Positions 49,891 to 57,571 of a stretch of DNA of 64,000 nucleotides are shown here, piece by piece (the first letter of the stretch is position 1; the number at the start of each line of letters is the position of its first letter). The stretch is from Kitasatospora sp. NBC_01287 (lineage in GTDB: Bacteria; Actinomycetota; Actinomycetes; Streptomycetales; Streptomycetaceae). The stretch is from the NCBI RefSeq assembly GCF_026340565.1, contig NZ_JAPEPB010000001.1, positions 4,998,501 to 5,062,500 of the forward strand, written 5' to 3'. The notes under the pieces are model-generated. The model ran no database searches. It saw only the letters and a program-made list of their open reading frames with translations, and had not been told where the DNA came from. Both the position numbers and the translations under genes were made by a program.

Positions 49891-51057
49891 TCAGCGCTTG
49901 TGCTCGCGGACCCAGGCGACCAGTTCGGCGTTCAGCGCGTCCGGTACCTCTTCGTGCGGGAAGTGGCCCACCCCGGGGAGCAACCGCCAGCGGTACGGCG
50001 CCGCCACGTACTCGCCCGCGCCGAGCGCGGTGTGCGCCAGCAGCACCGGGTCGGCCGCCCCCTGGATGTGCAGCGTCGGCGCGGTCACGGGCTTCTTCAT
50101 CCGTCGCGCGAACTGGATGCCGTCCGGGCGGCCCATCGAGCGCACCAGCCAGCGGTACGGCTCGATCGAGCAGTGCGCGGTGCTCGGGATCTGGATCGCC
50201 TTGCGGTAGTTCGCCACCGCCTCGGCGTCCAGTTGGTTCGGACCGGTCCAGTCGGCGAGGTAGCCCGCGATCTGCGCGGCGTCGTCGGCGACCAGCCGCC
50301 GCTCCGGTATCCAGGGCCGCTGGAAGCCGAGCACGTGGTCGAACGCGGCCACCTGCTTGCGGTCCCGCAGCAGCGCCCGCCGCAACTGCCGAGGGTGCGC
50401 GGCCGAGACCACCGTCAGACTCTGGATGACCGAGGGCCGCATCACCGCCGCCACCCAGGAGAGCGAACCGCCACCGGCGTGCCCGACCAGGTGGGCACTG
50501 CGCTCGCCCAGCGACCGGATCACCCCGGTGATGTCGAGCGCGAGGTTGGCGGGGTCGTAGCCGCGCGGGGTGCGGTCGCTGCCGCCCGTACCGCGTAGGT
50601 CCAGGGCGACCGCCCGGAAGCCGGCCTCGGCCAGTGCCGCCATCTGGTGCCGCCACGCCCACCAGTACTGCGGCCAGCCGTGCACCAGCAGGACCAGCGG
50701 TCCCTCGCCCTGCTCCGCGATGTGGAACCGGGCGCCGTTGGCAGCCAGATCGCGGTGAGTCCAGGGGCCGGGCATCCGGATGTTCCAGCCGACCGGTCGG
50801 CCGCCCACCGGAGAGGCGCCCGAGAGGCCCTGCGTGCCGCTGCCTGTGCCTGACACCGGCTCGGCCGGCACCGGTCGGGCTGCCGGGGTGGCGTCCGGGG
50901 TGGCGTCCGGTTCAGCGGCGGGAGCGGGCGCGGTCGACGGGGCGACGGGCTCCCCGGACATGCCCGGGTGCTGAGGCCGCTCCGCCTCCTCCTCGTGCTT
51001 CGAACTCGAGTGCGGTCCTGTGGTGGCGGACGGAACGGGCGTCTGGTCTAGCGGCAT
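49891..51057 (-). CDS. Alpha/beta-hydrolase-fold protein without a visible nucleophile
   Basis: 388 aa. A ~95-residue Pro/Ala/Thr-rich N-terminal region precedes a hydrolase fold: oxyanion motif LVHGWPQYWWAWRHQM, LDLRGTGGSDRTPRGYD, acid strand HIQGAADPVLL and the catalytic His in PGVGHFPHEEVP. The nucleophile elbow reads GHAGGG, so Ser/Asp/Cys is replaced by Ala. The protein is closest to epoxide-hydrolase-like enzymes (elbow GHDWGG). It may be inactive or non-catalytic. ATG 51,057 begins the frame; a later start is possible. Confidence 0.88.
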   Translation of the reverse strand: MPLDQTPVPSATTGPHSSSKHEEEAERPQHPGMSGEPVAPSTAPAPAAEPDATPDATPAARPVPAEPVSGTGSGTQGLSGASPVGGRPVGWNIRMPGPWTHRDLAANGARFHIAEQGEGPLVLLVHGWPQYWWAWRHQMAALAEAGFRAVALDLRGTGGSDRTPRGYDPANLALDITGVIRSLGERSAHLVGHAGGGSLSWVAAVMRPSVIQSLTVVSAAHPRQLRRALLRDRKQVAAFDHVLGFQRPWIPERRLVADDAAQIAGYLADWTGPNQLDAEAVANYRKAIQIPSTAHCSIEPYRWLVRSMGRPDGIQFARRMKKPVTAPTLHIQGAADPVLLAHTALGAGEYVAAPYRWRLLPGVGHFPHEEVPDALNAELVAWVREHKR

Positions 51058-51162
51058 ACCGAGAGCGTGTCACATCCCGGCCGGGAACACGGCCCCGGCA
51101 CTCGTACGGGCTACGGCCGACCGCGGTGCAACCCGTACGCGGTACCCGGGTGCGGGCCCCGC

Positions 51163-51630
51163 TCAGCGCTCCAGCGCAGCGAGCTCCTCGGCCGTGGCCG
51201 GCCGGGGGCGGGCGTTCTTGAGCACCTCAGCGGTCGCCTGGGCACCTTCGATGGCGCGGTGCGGCGGCCCGACCTTCTTGAGGAACCGCAGAGCCACCAC
51301 GGCGAGGATCACTGCCACCACGACGTAGGCCAATCCGACGACGAGGAACGCGAGGCCCAGCGGCAGACCCCAGAACTTCAGCAGGTAGGCCAGCGCGAAG
51401 CTGAACATCGGAATCGAGGCGAGCCCCACGACACCGCCCACCACCCCCGAGACGCTGCCCTTCAGGCCGCGCTTGACGTCCTGTCGGATCTCGGCCTTGG
51501 CCAGCGCGATCTCGTCGTGGACCAGGGCCGACAGGTCAGCCGTGGCCGCGGCGAACAGCTGACCGACCGAGCGCTCACCCTCGTAGGGCGCCCGGGAGCT
51601 GCTGGACGGACCTGCGGTTCCTGCGGACAT
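51163..51630 (-). CDS. Actinobacterial holin-X family membrane protein
   Basis: 155 aa: N-terminal SVGQLFAAATADLSALVHDEIALAKAEIRQDVKRGLKG, then two membrane helices (~res 60-82 and 90-112), and a charged tail. This is the holin superfamily III/holin-X pattern that is common and chromosomal in actinobacteria, so it is not evidence of a prophage. AGAGGAG precedes the ATG. Confidence 0.9.
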   Translation of the reverse strand: MSAGTAGPSSSSRAPYEGERSVGQLFAAATADLSALVHDEIALAKAEIRQDVKRGLKGSVSGVVGGVVGLASIPMFSFALAYLLKFWGLPLGLAFLVVGLAYVVVAVILAVVALRFLKKVGPPHRAIEGAQATAEVLKNARPRPATAEELAALER

Positions 51631-51759
51631 CTGGTCTTCTCCTCTGCTGAGATTCCGGACAGCTCAGAATCATGCCCCTACCGGCCAGTCAGGCACCACT
51701 TCGGGCCGCCCGCGATGGGCGGTGTGTCACTCGCCCACGCCCGCCCGGCGACCATCCCA

Positions 51760-53142
51760 TCATGCTGACCCTTCGGACAGCCGATGACCTGGCCAGGAGG
51801 GATCGTCCCGCTGGTAGACGTCCGGAATGCCGTCCCCGTCGCTGTCGAGGTCTTCTTCCTCGCAGAGCCGGCGGTAGTGCCGGTTGCGCACTTTCAGCAG
51901 GAAGGTCGCCACCACGGCGCAGAGCAGCGAGCCGATCAGCACGGCGGCCTTGGCCCGGTCGGCGAGTTCGGTGGAGTGGGGGAAGGCCAGCTCGCTGATC
52001 AGCAGGGAGACCGTGAAACCGATGCCCGCCAGCGTGGACACGGCGAACAGGTCCGCCCAGGTGAGCTGGGGGTTCAGCTCCGCCTTGGTGAACCGGGCGG
52101 CGAGCCAGGTACCCCCGAAGATGCCCACGGTCTTGCCCACCAGCAGGCCGAGCACGATGCCCAGCGGCATCGCCTGGGTGAAGACGTCCTCGATCGCCGC
52201 GGGGGAGATCGTCACGCCTGCCGCGAAGAGCGCGAAGAGCGGCACCGCCACCCCGGCCGACAGCGGCCGGACCAGGTGCTCGATGTGCTCGCCGGGGGAC
52301 TGCTTCTCGTCGCCCTCGCGGTGGCAGCGCAGCAGCAGGCCCATCGCCACCCCGGCCACCGTCGCGTGTACGCCGCTCTCGTGCATCAGCGCCCAGATGA
52401 CCAGGGCGAGCGGCACGAAGAGATACCAGCCGTGCACGCCACGCCGGTGCAGGAACCAGAACAGCACCAGACCCGCGAGTGACAGTCCCAGCGCCCAGAA
52501 CTTGATGCCGGCGCTGTAGAAGACCGCGATGATCAGGATGGCGATCAGGTCGTCCACCACGGCCAGGGTCAGCAGGAACGCCCGCAGCGCGGACGGCAGG
52601 TGACTGCTGACCACGGCGAGGACACCCAGGGCGAAGGCGATGTCCGTCGCGGTCGGGATCGCCCAGCCGCCGGGATGCCCGCCGGATCCGCTGTTGGCCA
52701 GTGCGAAGACGGCGGCGGGCAGCGCCACCCCGCAGACCGCGGCGACCACGGGCAGCGCCGCGGCACTGGGCGAGCGCAGCTCGCCGGCGACGAACTCGCG
52801 CTTGAGCTCGATGCCCGCGACGAAGAAGAAGACGGTGAGCAGCCCGTCCTTGGCCCAGGCCTCCAGCGAGAGGTCCAGATGCAGGGGCCCCGCAGGACCG
52901 ATGGTGTAGTCGAGGACGCTCTCGTATGCGTGCGGCCAGACGTTGGCCCAGATGAGTGCCGCGATGGCGGCGATCAGGAGCAGGATGCCGCCGACGGTCT
53001 CGGTGCGCAGCGCCTCGGTCAGATACCGGCGTTCGGGCAGCGGGAGCAGGCCGAGGAACTGGCGCCGCTGTGGAGCCCCACCGTCTGAGGGGCGGTCGGT
53101 CGGGTGGCCGGACGAGGGGTCATGGGGCGGCGGGCTGGCCAC
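51760..53142 (-). CDS. nhaA: Na+/H+ antiporter NhaA
   Basis: About 460 aa from GTG 53,142 (GGAGG upstream). NhaA signatures: ELKREFVAGELRSP, TATDIAFALGVLAVV, and the ion-binding LAVVDDLIAILIIAVFYS (paired Asp, ~res 162). Twelve hydrophobic segments. The C-terminus carries DLDSDGDGIPDVYQ, which resembles a calcium-binding (dockerin/EF-hand-like) loop; unusual for NhaA. Confidence 0.95.
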   Translation of the reverse strand: MASPPPHDPSSGHPTDRPSDGGAPQRRQFLGLLPLPERRYLTEALRTETVGGILLLIAAIAALIWANVWPHAYESVLDYTIGPAGPLHLDLSLEAWAKDGLLTVFFFVAGIELKREFVAGELRSPSAAALPVVAAVCGVALPAAVFALANSGSGGHPGGWAIPTATDIAFALGVLAVVSSHLPSALRAFLLTLAVVDDLIAILIIAVFYSAGIKFWALGLSLAGLVLFWFLHRRGVHGWYLFVPLALVIWALMHESGVHATVAGVAMGLLLRCHREGDEKQSPGEHIEHLVRPLSAGVAVPLFALFAAGVTISPAAIEDVFTQAMPLGIVLGLLVGKTVGIFGGTWLAARFTKAELNPQLTWADLFAVSTLAGIGFTVSLLISELAFPHSTELADRAKAAVLIGSLLCAVVATFLLKVRNRHYRRLCEEEDLDSDGDGIPDVYQRDDPSWPGHRLSEGSA

Positions 53143-53448
53143 GCGAGGGACCTCCAGGGCACGGGAAGGGCATGCGGATACACCGGTGGTGCGGTGCCGA
53201 CCAGACTTCCCGGCGCGCCTCGAAGAGCTGTCGCTGTCCTGCCGCGACGTTGACAGTCTATGAGATGCCAAGGGCCGATATCCGGTTTGTCGCATTTTAT
53301 GGCTGTATCGGCATGCTTGCCGGGCCGGCCCTGCGCCGCTGCGCAGTCCTGCTGGCCCCGCGCTGCGGACGGCTCCTGGCCCGTCGCCCCTCCTGCCGTC
53401 TCCCGTCCCGCCCCGCCGCCCGGGCTCTTCCCCTCGCCCTGCCCGCCG
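53143..53448. other. Intergenic interval upstream of nhaA
   Basis: No gene. An A/T-richer stretch at 53,240-53,315 (TATGAGATG..., CGCATTTTATGG) may hold the nhaA promoter. Confidence 0.5.
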
Positions 53449-54093
53449 TCAGGCACCCAGATGCCGCAGGACGGCCAGCACCCGTCGGTGATCCGCTGCC
53501 GAGACCGGGAGGTCGAGCTTCAGGAAGATATTGGCCACGTGCTTCTCAACGGCCCGCTCCGTCACCACCAGCCCGGTCGCGATCGCCGCGTTGGACCGTC
53601 CCTCCGCCATCAGTGCGAGGACCTCCCGCTCCCGTGGACTGAGCTCGTCGACCGAGCTGCGGGTCTGGCTGGCGCCCATCAGCTGGTTGACCACCTCGGG
53701 GTCGAGCGCGGTACCGCCCGCCGCCACCCGCTCCAGGGCATCGATGAAGTCCTGCGCGTCGAGGACCCGTTCCTTCAGCAGGTAGCCGACACCGGCGGAC
53801 CCGCCGGCCAGTAGCCGACTGGCGTACTGCGTCTCCACGTACTGGGAGAAGATCAAGACCGCCAGCTTCGGATTGGCTGACCGAAGGTCGATCACCGCTC
53901 GCAGGCCCTCGTCGGTGTGGGTGGGCGGCATGCGGATGTCGGACACCACCAGGTCCGGGCCGTGTTCGAGCACTGCCACCCGCAACTGCTCGGCATCCGG
54001 GACCGCTGCCACCACCTGGTAGCCCTCCTCCTCCAGGAGCTGGACCAGCCCGGCTCGGAGAATCGCGGTGTCCTCGGCCACTACCACCCGCAT
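53449..54093 (-). CDS. NarL/LuxR-type response regulator
   Basis: 214 aa. Receiver domain with acidic pocket VVVAEDTAIL and phospho-Asp in DLVVSDIRMPP (~res 53); C-terminal HTH ELSPREREVLALMAEGRSNAAIATGLVVTERAVEKHVANIFLKLDL. GGAAGGAA precedes the ATG. Partner of the histidine kinase 182 bp upstream, from which it is separated by a pentanucleotide repeat. Probably controls the ABC transporter operon. Confidence 0.95.
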   Translation of the reverse strand: MRVVVAEDTAILRAGLVQLLEEEGYQVVAAVPDAEQLRVAVLEHGPDLVVSDIRMPPTHTDEGLRAVIDLRSANPKLAVLIFSQYVETQYASRLLAGGSAGVGYLLKERVLDAQDFIDALERVAAGGTALDPEVVNQLMGASQTRSSVDELSPREREVLALMAEGRSNAAIATGLVVTERAVEKHVANIFLKLDLPVSAADHRRVLAVLRHLGA

Positions 54094-54115
54094 CGTCTTA
54101 TGGTTCCTTCCTGTT

Positions 54116-54175
54116 TCCTGAGCTGACCTGACCTGACCTGACCTGACCTGAGCTGACCTGACCTGAGCTGACCTG
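54116..54175. repeat. CTGAC/CTGAG pentanucleotide array
   Basis: About 12 tandem 5-bp units (mostly TGACC, with AGCTG interruptions) in the gap between kinase and response regulator, 23 bp before the regulator start. Non-coding and probably length-variable; it could alter translation of the regulator. Confidence 0.9.
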
Positions 54176-54275
54176 TCGATCTGTCAGATGCTCGCAGGCG
54201 GTGAGCGGTGCGGTCCGGCCGGGGCGGTCCGGCGGCCGGGCGGGGCGATGGAGGGTAGGGCGGCGGCCCGGCCTG

Positions 54276-55574
54276 TCAGCCCAGGGCCGGCAGCTCGATC
54301 GAGATGGTGGTGGGACCACCGACCGGACTGACGGCGCTGAGCACCCCGTCAGCGACCCGGACCCGCTCGGCCAGTCCGCGCAGCCCGCTGCCCGACCCGT
54401 CCAGCCGGACCCCGCCCTTCCCGTTGTCGCTCACCAGCAGCCGCAGCCGTCCCGCTGCCGCCCGGACCGAGACGGTCACCGCCTTGGCCCCACTGTGCTT
54501 GCCCGCATTGGCCAGCAGCTCCGCCGCGGCGAAGTACAGCATGGTCTCGATGGCGGCCGGCGGGCGCTCCGGGAGGTCCAGCTCGACCTGGGCCGGGATG
54601 GCCGATCGGGCGGCGAGCGTGGTCAGTGCGGGACCCAGGCCGGCATCCAGCGCGGGCGGGTGGATGCCGCTCACCAGCTCGCGCAGCTCGCTGATGATCT
54701 CCTTGGCCTCTTGTCGTGATTCTCGAATCAAGGATCGGCCCAGCTCGGTGTTCCCCTGGGCCAGTTGCCGCTCCGCCCGGCCCAGTCGCATCCCCAGCGC
54801 TACCAGCCGGGCCTGGGCGCCGTCGTGCAGGTCCCGCTCGATCCGCCGCAGGGTCGCCGCCGCCTCGTTGATCGCGTGTGCCCTGGTCTCGGTGAGCTGG
54901 GCCAGGCGGAGCGAGGCGGTGCTCGGGCCGAGCAGGCGGGGCATCAGGAAGCGATCGGCGAGGAGGGGGAGTCGGCTCGGCCAGGGTGAGGTCAGCAGGA
55001 CCAGGACGCCGATCATCACGACCAGGAGCGCGCGCGGCCAGGTGTCGAAGTAGAACCCGCCGATCTCCAGGCCGAAGCTGTGGACGACGCCGGACTTGTC
55101 GGCCGCGTGCTGTGGCTCCAGCTTCCAGAGCAGCGGATAGCAGAGGAAGAGGAGGCCGTAGGCCCACCAGAGGAAGCCCAGGGTGAACTGGAGGACCCCC
55201 AATGGGATGCGGATGAGTAGGTAGAGGCAGACCCGCCAGGCGGCTGGATCGCCCAGGTGCTGTCCCATCAGGCCGGAGAGGCCGGGAGCCCGCGGGGGCT
55301 GGGGCGGTGCCGCGATCTCCAGGCGCAGCAGACCGCGGGCCAGCGTTCGGTAGAGGGCGCCGAGTGCTCGGTCGCCGCGCAGGCTGAGCGCGAGCATCGG
55401 CAGGAAGAGCAGACCGGCCGAGAGCAGGCCGAGGATGGTGGTGAGCACCACCGCGGCGAGCCCCAGGGCAGCCAGCGGCAGGCTGAGCAGTGAGTAGAGC
55501 CGCTCTCGCCAGGAGCGTGCCGTCAGGTGTTCGCGCATTATGGTCCCCGCTGCCATGCGGCCAGTCTGGCTCAT
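54276..55574 (-). CDS. NarL-family sensor histidine kinase
   Basis: 432 aa. N-terminal membrane region with several helices (res ~30-65, 110-150, 180-200), a HisKA_3 dimerisation motif RRIERDLHDGAQARLVALGMRLG (phospho-His in DLHDG), and a HATPase part AELLANAGKHSGAKAVTVSV, LLVSDNGKGG, GSGLRGLAERV. The start is uncertain: ATG 55,574 lies 7 bp after the permease stop, while ATG 55,538 has GGGGA upstream. Fourth gene from the end of the ABC operon. Confidence 0.92.
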   Translation of the reverse strand: MSQTGRMAAGTIMREHLTARSWRERLYSLLSLPLAALGLAAVVLTTILGLLSAGLLFLPMLALSLRGDRALGALYRTLARGLLRLEIAAPPQPPRAPGLSGLMGQHLGDPAAWRVCLYLLIRIPLGVLQFTLGFLWWAYGLLFLCYPLLWKLEPQHAADKSGVVHSFGLEIGGFYFDTWPRALLVVMIGVLVLLTSPWPSRLPLLADRFLMPRLLGPSTASLRLAQLTETRAHAINEAAATLRRIERDLHDGAQARLVALGMRLGRAERQLAQGNTELGRSLIRESRQEAKEIISELRELVSGIHPPALDAGLGPALTTLAARSAIPAQVELDLPERPPAAIETMLYFAAAELLANAGKHSGAKAVTVSVRAAAGRLRLLVSDNGKGGVRLDGSGSGLRGLAERVRVADGVLSAVSPVGGPTTISIELPALG

Positions 55575-55581
55575 CGTGATC

Positions 55582-56430
55582 TCACACGTCGCGCTTTTTG
55601 AAGGCGAGGCCCGCGACCGTCAGCAGCGCTGCGGCCCAGGCCCCGAGTATCAGGAAGCTCGCCAGCGGGCTGTACGCCGTGCTCGAGTCGTGCCCGCTGC
55701 CCAGCATGGCGATCGCACCCGAGGGCACCGCACCCGTCAGGTGGGCGCCGAGGCTGCCGCTCACCTGGCTCAGCCCGATCGGCAGGACGAACTGGACTGC
55801 GACCACCAGGCTCACCGCGCCCGCCGTGTGCCGCACCAGGGTGCCGATGGCCAGTGCGATCAGTCCCATCAGCGCCATGTAGGCCCCGAAAGCGAGCGCG
55901 GCTCGGATGGTGGCCGGATCAGTGGCGGAGAGGCTCGCGTGGCTTCGGGTGATCGAGGCCCCGAGCAGGACGGCCGGCCAGGCGACCAGTTCGGCCAGGA
56001 CGAAGACCAGACCGGCGAAGGTGACTGCTTTGGCTGCCAGCGCGGGGGTTCGGCGCGGTGCCGCCAGCACGGTCGCACGGATCATGCCGGTGGAGAACTC
56101 GCCGGACATCAGCAGGACGCCCAGCACGCAGACTGCCAACTGGCCGAACTGCGCCGCTGGTTGGAGGACGAGTCCGATGGTGTTGTGCTGGAAGTCCGAG
56201 CGGTCGGCGGTGGACATGGTGCCCCACTGCGAGGTGAGAGTGCTGGTCGCCAGCACCGTGAAGGCCAGGCTCAGCAGGATCATGGCACCGAGTGACCACC
56301 AGGTGGAGCGCAGTGTGGACAACTTGGTCAGCTCGCTGCGCATCAAGCAGCGGAAGTCGGCCCGGCGTGCCCGGCCGCGGGCGGCGGCGGAGCTCGAAGT
56401 GGCGGGCGAGTGGAGGGTTGCGGTGCTCAC
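55582..56430 (-). CDS. ABC-2 type transporter permease
   Basis: About 282 aa from GTG 56,430 (GAGGAG upstream). Six hydrophobic segments; the early LMRSELTKLSTLRSTWWSLGAM and GEFSTGMIRATVLAAPRR motifs are typical of the streptomycete ABC-2 family of drug or lantibiotic exporters. Works with the ATPase encoded 55 bp upstream. Ends 7 bp before the kinase frame. Confidence 0.92.
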   Translation of the reverse strand: MSTATLHSPATSSSAAARGRARRADFRCLMRSELTKLSTLRSTWWSLGAMILLSLAFTVLATSTLTSQWGTMSTADRSDFQHNTIGLVLQPAAQFGQLAVCVLGVLLMSGEFSTGMIRATVLAAPRRTPALAAKAVTFAGLVFVLAELVAWPAVLLGASITRSHASLSATDPATIRAALAFGAYMALMGLIALAIGTLVRHTAGAVSLVVAVQFVLPIGLSQVSGSLGAHLTGAVPSGAIAMLGSGHDSSTAYSPLASFLILGAWAAALLTVAGLAFKKRDV

Positions 56431-56485
56431 GACGGGCTCCTCGATGGGGATGGGCAGGAGGTGGGACAACGGACCTGACGGCCAC

Positions 56486-57304
56486 TCAGGATGCTTGGTA
56501 CTCGGCGCTGCTCGCGGTGAGGCGCAGGAAGGCCTGCTCCAGCAGGGCGGGCCGTGCGACCTCGGGCGTTGCCGCGTAGAGGGCGGCGTCGGTGTGACGC
56601 TGGATGAACTCGCCGGTCGAGCAGTCGGCGAGCAACCGGCCTGCTCCGATGACCAGCAGATGGTCGGCCGTCACCGCCATCTCGTTCATCAGGTGCGAGG
56701 AGAGCAGGACCGTTCGGCCCTCGGCGGCGAGCCGCTTGACCAGAGTGCGGATCCACAGCACACCCTCCGGGTCGAGGCCGTTGATCGGCTCGTCCAGGAT
56801 GACGATCGCGGGATCGCCCAGCAGGGCCGAGGCGACGCCGAGTCGTTGCGCCATGCCGAGTGAGAAGCCGCCGGCTCGTCGCCGACCGGCCGCGCCCAGC
56901 CCGACCTGCGTGAGCACCTCCTCCACCCGACTGGCCGGCAGGCCTTGGGCCTGGGCGAGCGCGAGCAGGTGGCTGCGGGCGGAGCGGCCCTTGTGGAACG
57001 ACCGGGCCTCGAGCAGTGCCCCGACCTCGGTGAGCGGTCGGCTGAGCGCGGCGTACGGTCGGCCGTTGATGAGGGCGTGGCCGGAGTCGGGTTGCTCCAG
57101 GCCGAGCAGCAGCCGCATCGTGGTCGACTTGCCGGCCCCGTTGGGCCCGAGGAACCCGGTGACGACGCCCGGACGGACGCTGAAACTCACGTTGGCCACG
57201 ACGGTCCTGCGGCCGTAGCTCCGGGTGAGGTTGAGGGCTTGGACGGGTGCGGTGGCCAGGCCCGGACCGGTGCCTTCGATGGTCGCGCTGGGTGTTCTTC
57301 TCAT
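56486..57304 (-). CDS. ABC transporter ATP-binding protein
   Basis: About 272 aa from ATG 57,304. Walker A GFLGPNGAGKSTTMRLLLGL, Q-like loop, signature FSLGMAQRLGVA, Walker B AIVILDEPINGLDPEG, H-loop LLSSHLM. CcmA/DrrA-type subfamily, used for antibiotic or peptide export. First gene of the operon with permease, kinase and regulator. A perfect 18-bp palindrome lies 83 bp upstream. Confidence 0.94.
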   Translation of the reverse strand: MRRTPSATIEGTGPGLATAPVQALNLTRSYGRRTVVANVSFSVRPGVVTGFLGPNGAGKSTTMRLLLGLEQPDSGHALINGRPYAALSRPLTEVGALLEARSFHKGRSARSHLLALAQAQGLPASRVEEVLTQVGLGAAGRRRAGGFSLGMAQRLGVASALLGDPAIVILDEPINGLDPEGVLWIRTLVKRLAAEGRTVLLSSHLMNEMAVTADHLLVIGAGRLLADCSTGEFIQRHTDAALYAATPEVARPALLEQAFLRLTASSAEYQAS

Positions 57305-57386
57305 GGCACCAGCGTGGCGATCTCGGGCACCTTCGCGCACGGGCGTTGGCACCCGTCTTCACTGCGTGCTGGCACCCGAGGCCCGG

Positions 57387-57404
57387 GCTCGTGCTAGCAC
57401 GAGC
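57387..57404. promoter_or_regulatory. Perfect palindrome upstream of the ABC operon
   Basis: GCTCGTGCTAGCACGAGC, 9-bp arms with no spacer, 83 bp before the ATPase start. TGGCACCCG occurs twice nearby as direct repeats (57,347 and 57,370). Candidate binding sites for the operon's own response regulator. Confidence 0.5.
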
Positions 57405-57571
57405 AGCCGGGCGCGGCCGACCGAGCACCGTTGTTGTGGGCCGGACCGGCTTCGACTTCCGCTGTCCCGGAGAGCATTGAGCACATGCGGCGGACCGTGG
57501 ACGAACTTATCGTCATTTCAACGTGCTGCCTGTGTAGGCGGCCGAGCCCCACTCCTTTCGGAGGCAACCCC

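Noticed and set aside
51163..51630. Prophage lysis gene
   Set aside because: Holin-X proteins are ordinary chromosomal genes in actinobacteria, and no phage genes are near.
54116..54175. CRISPR-like array
   Set aside because: The unit is only 5 bp with no spacers; a microsatellite.
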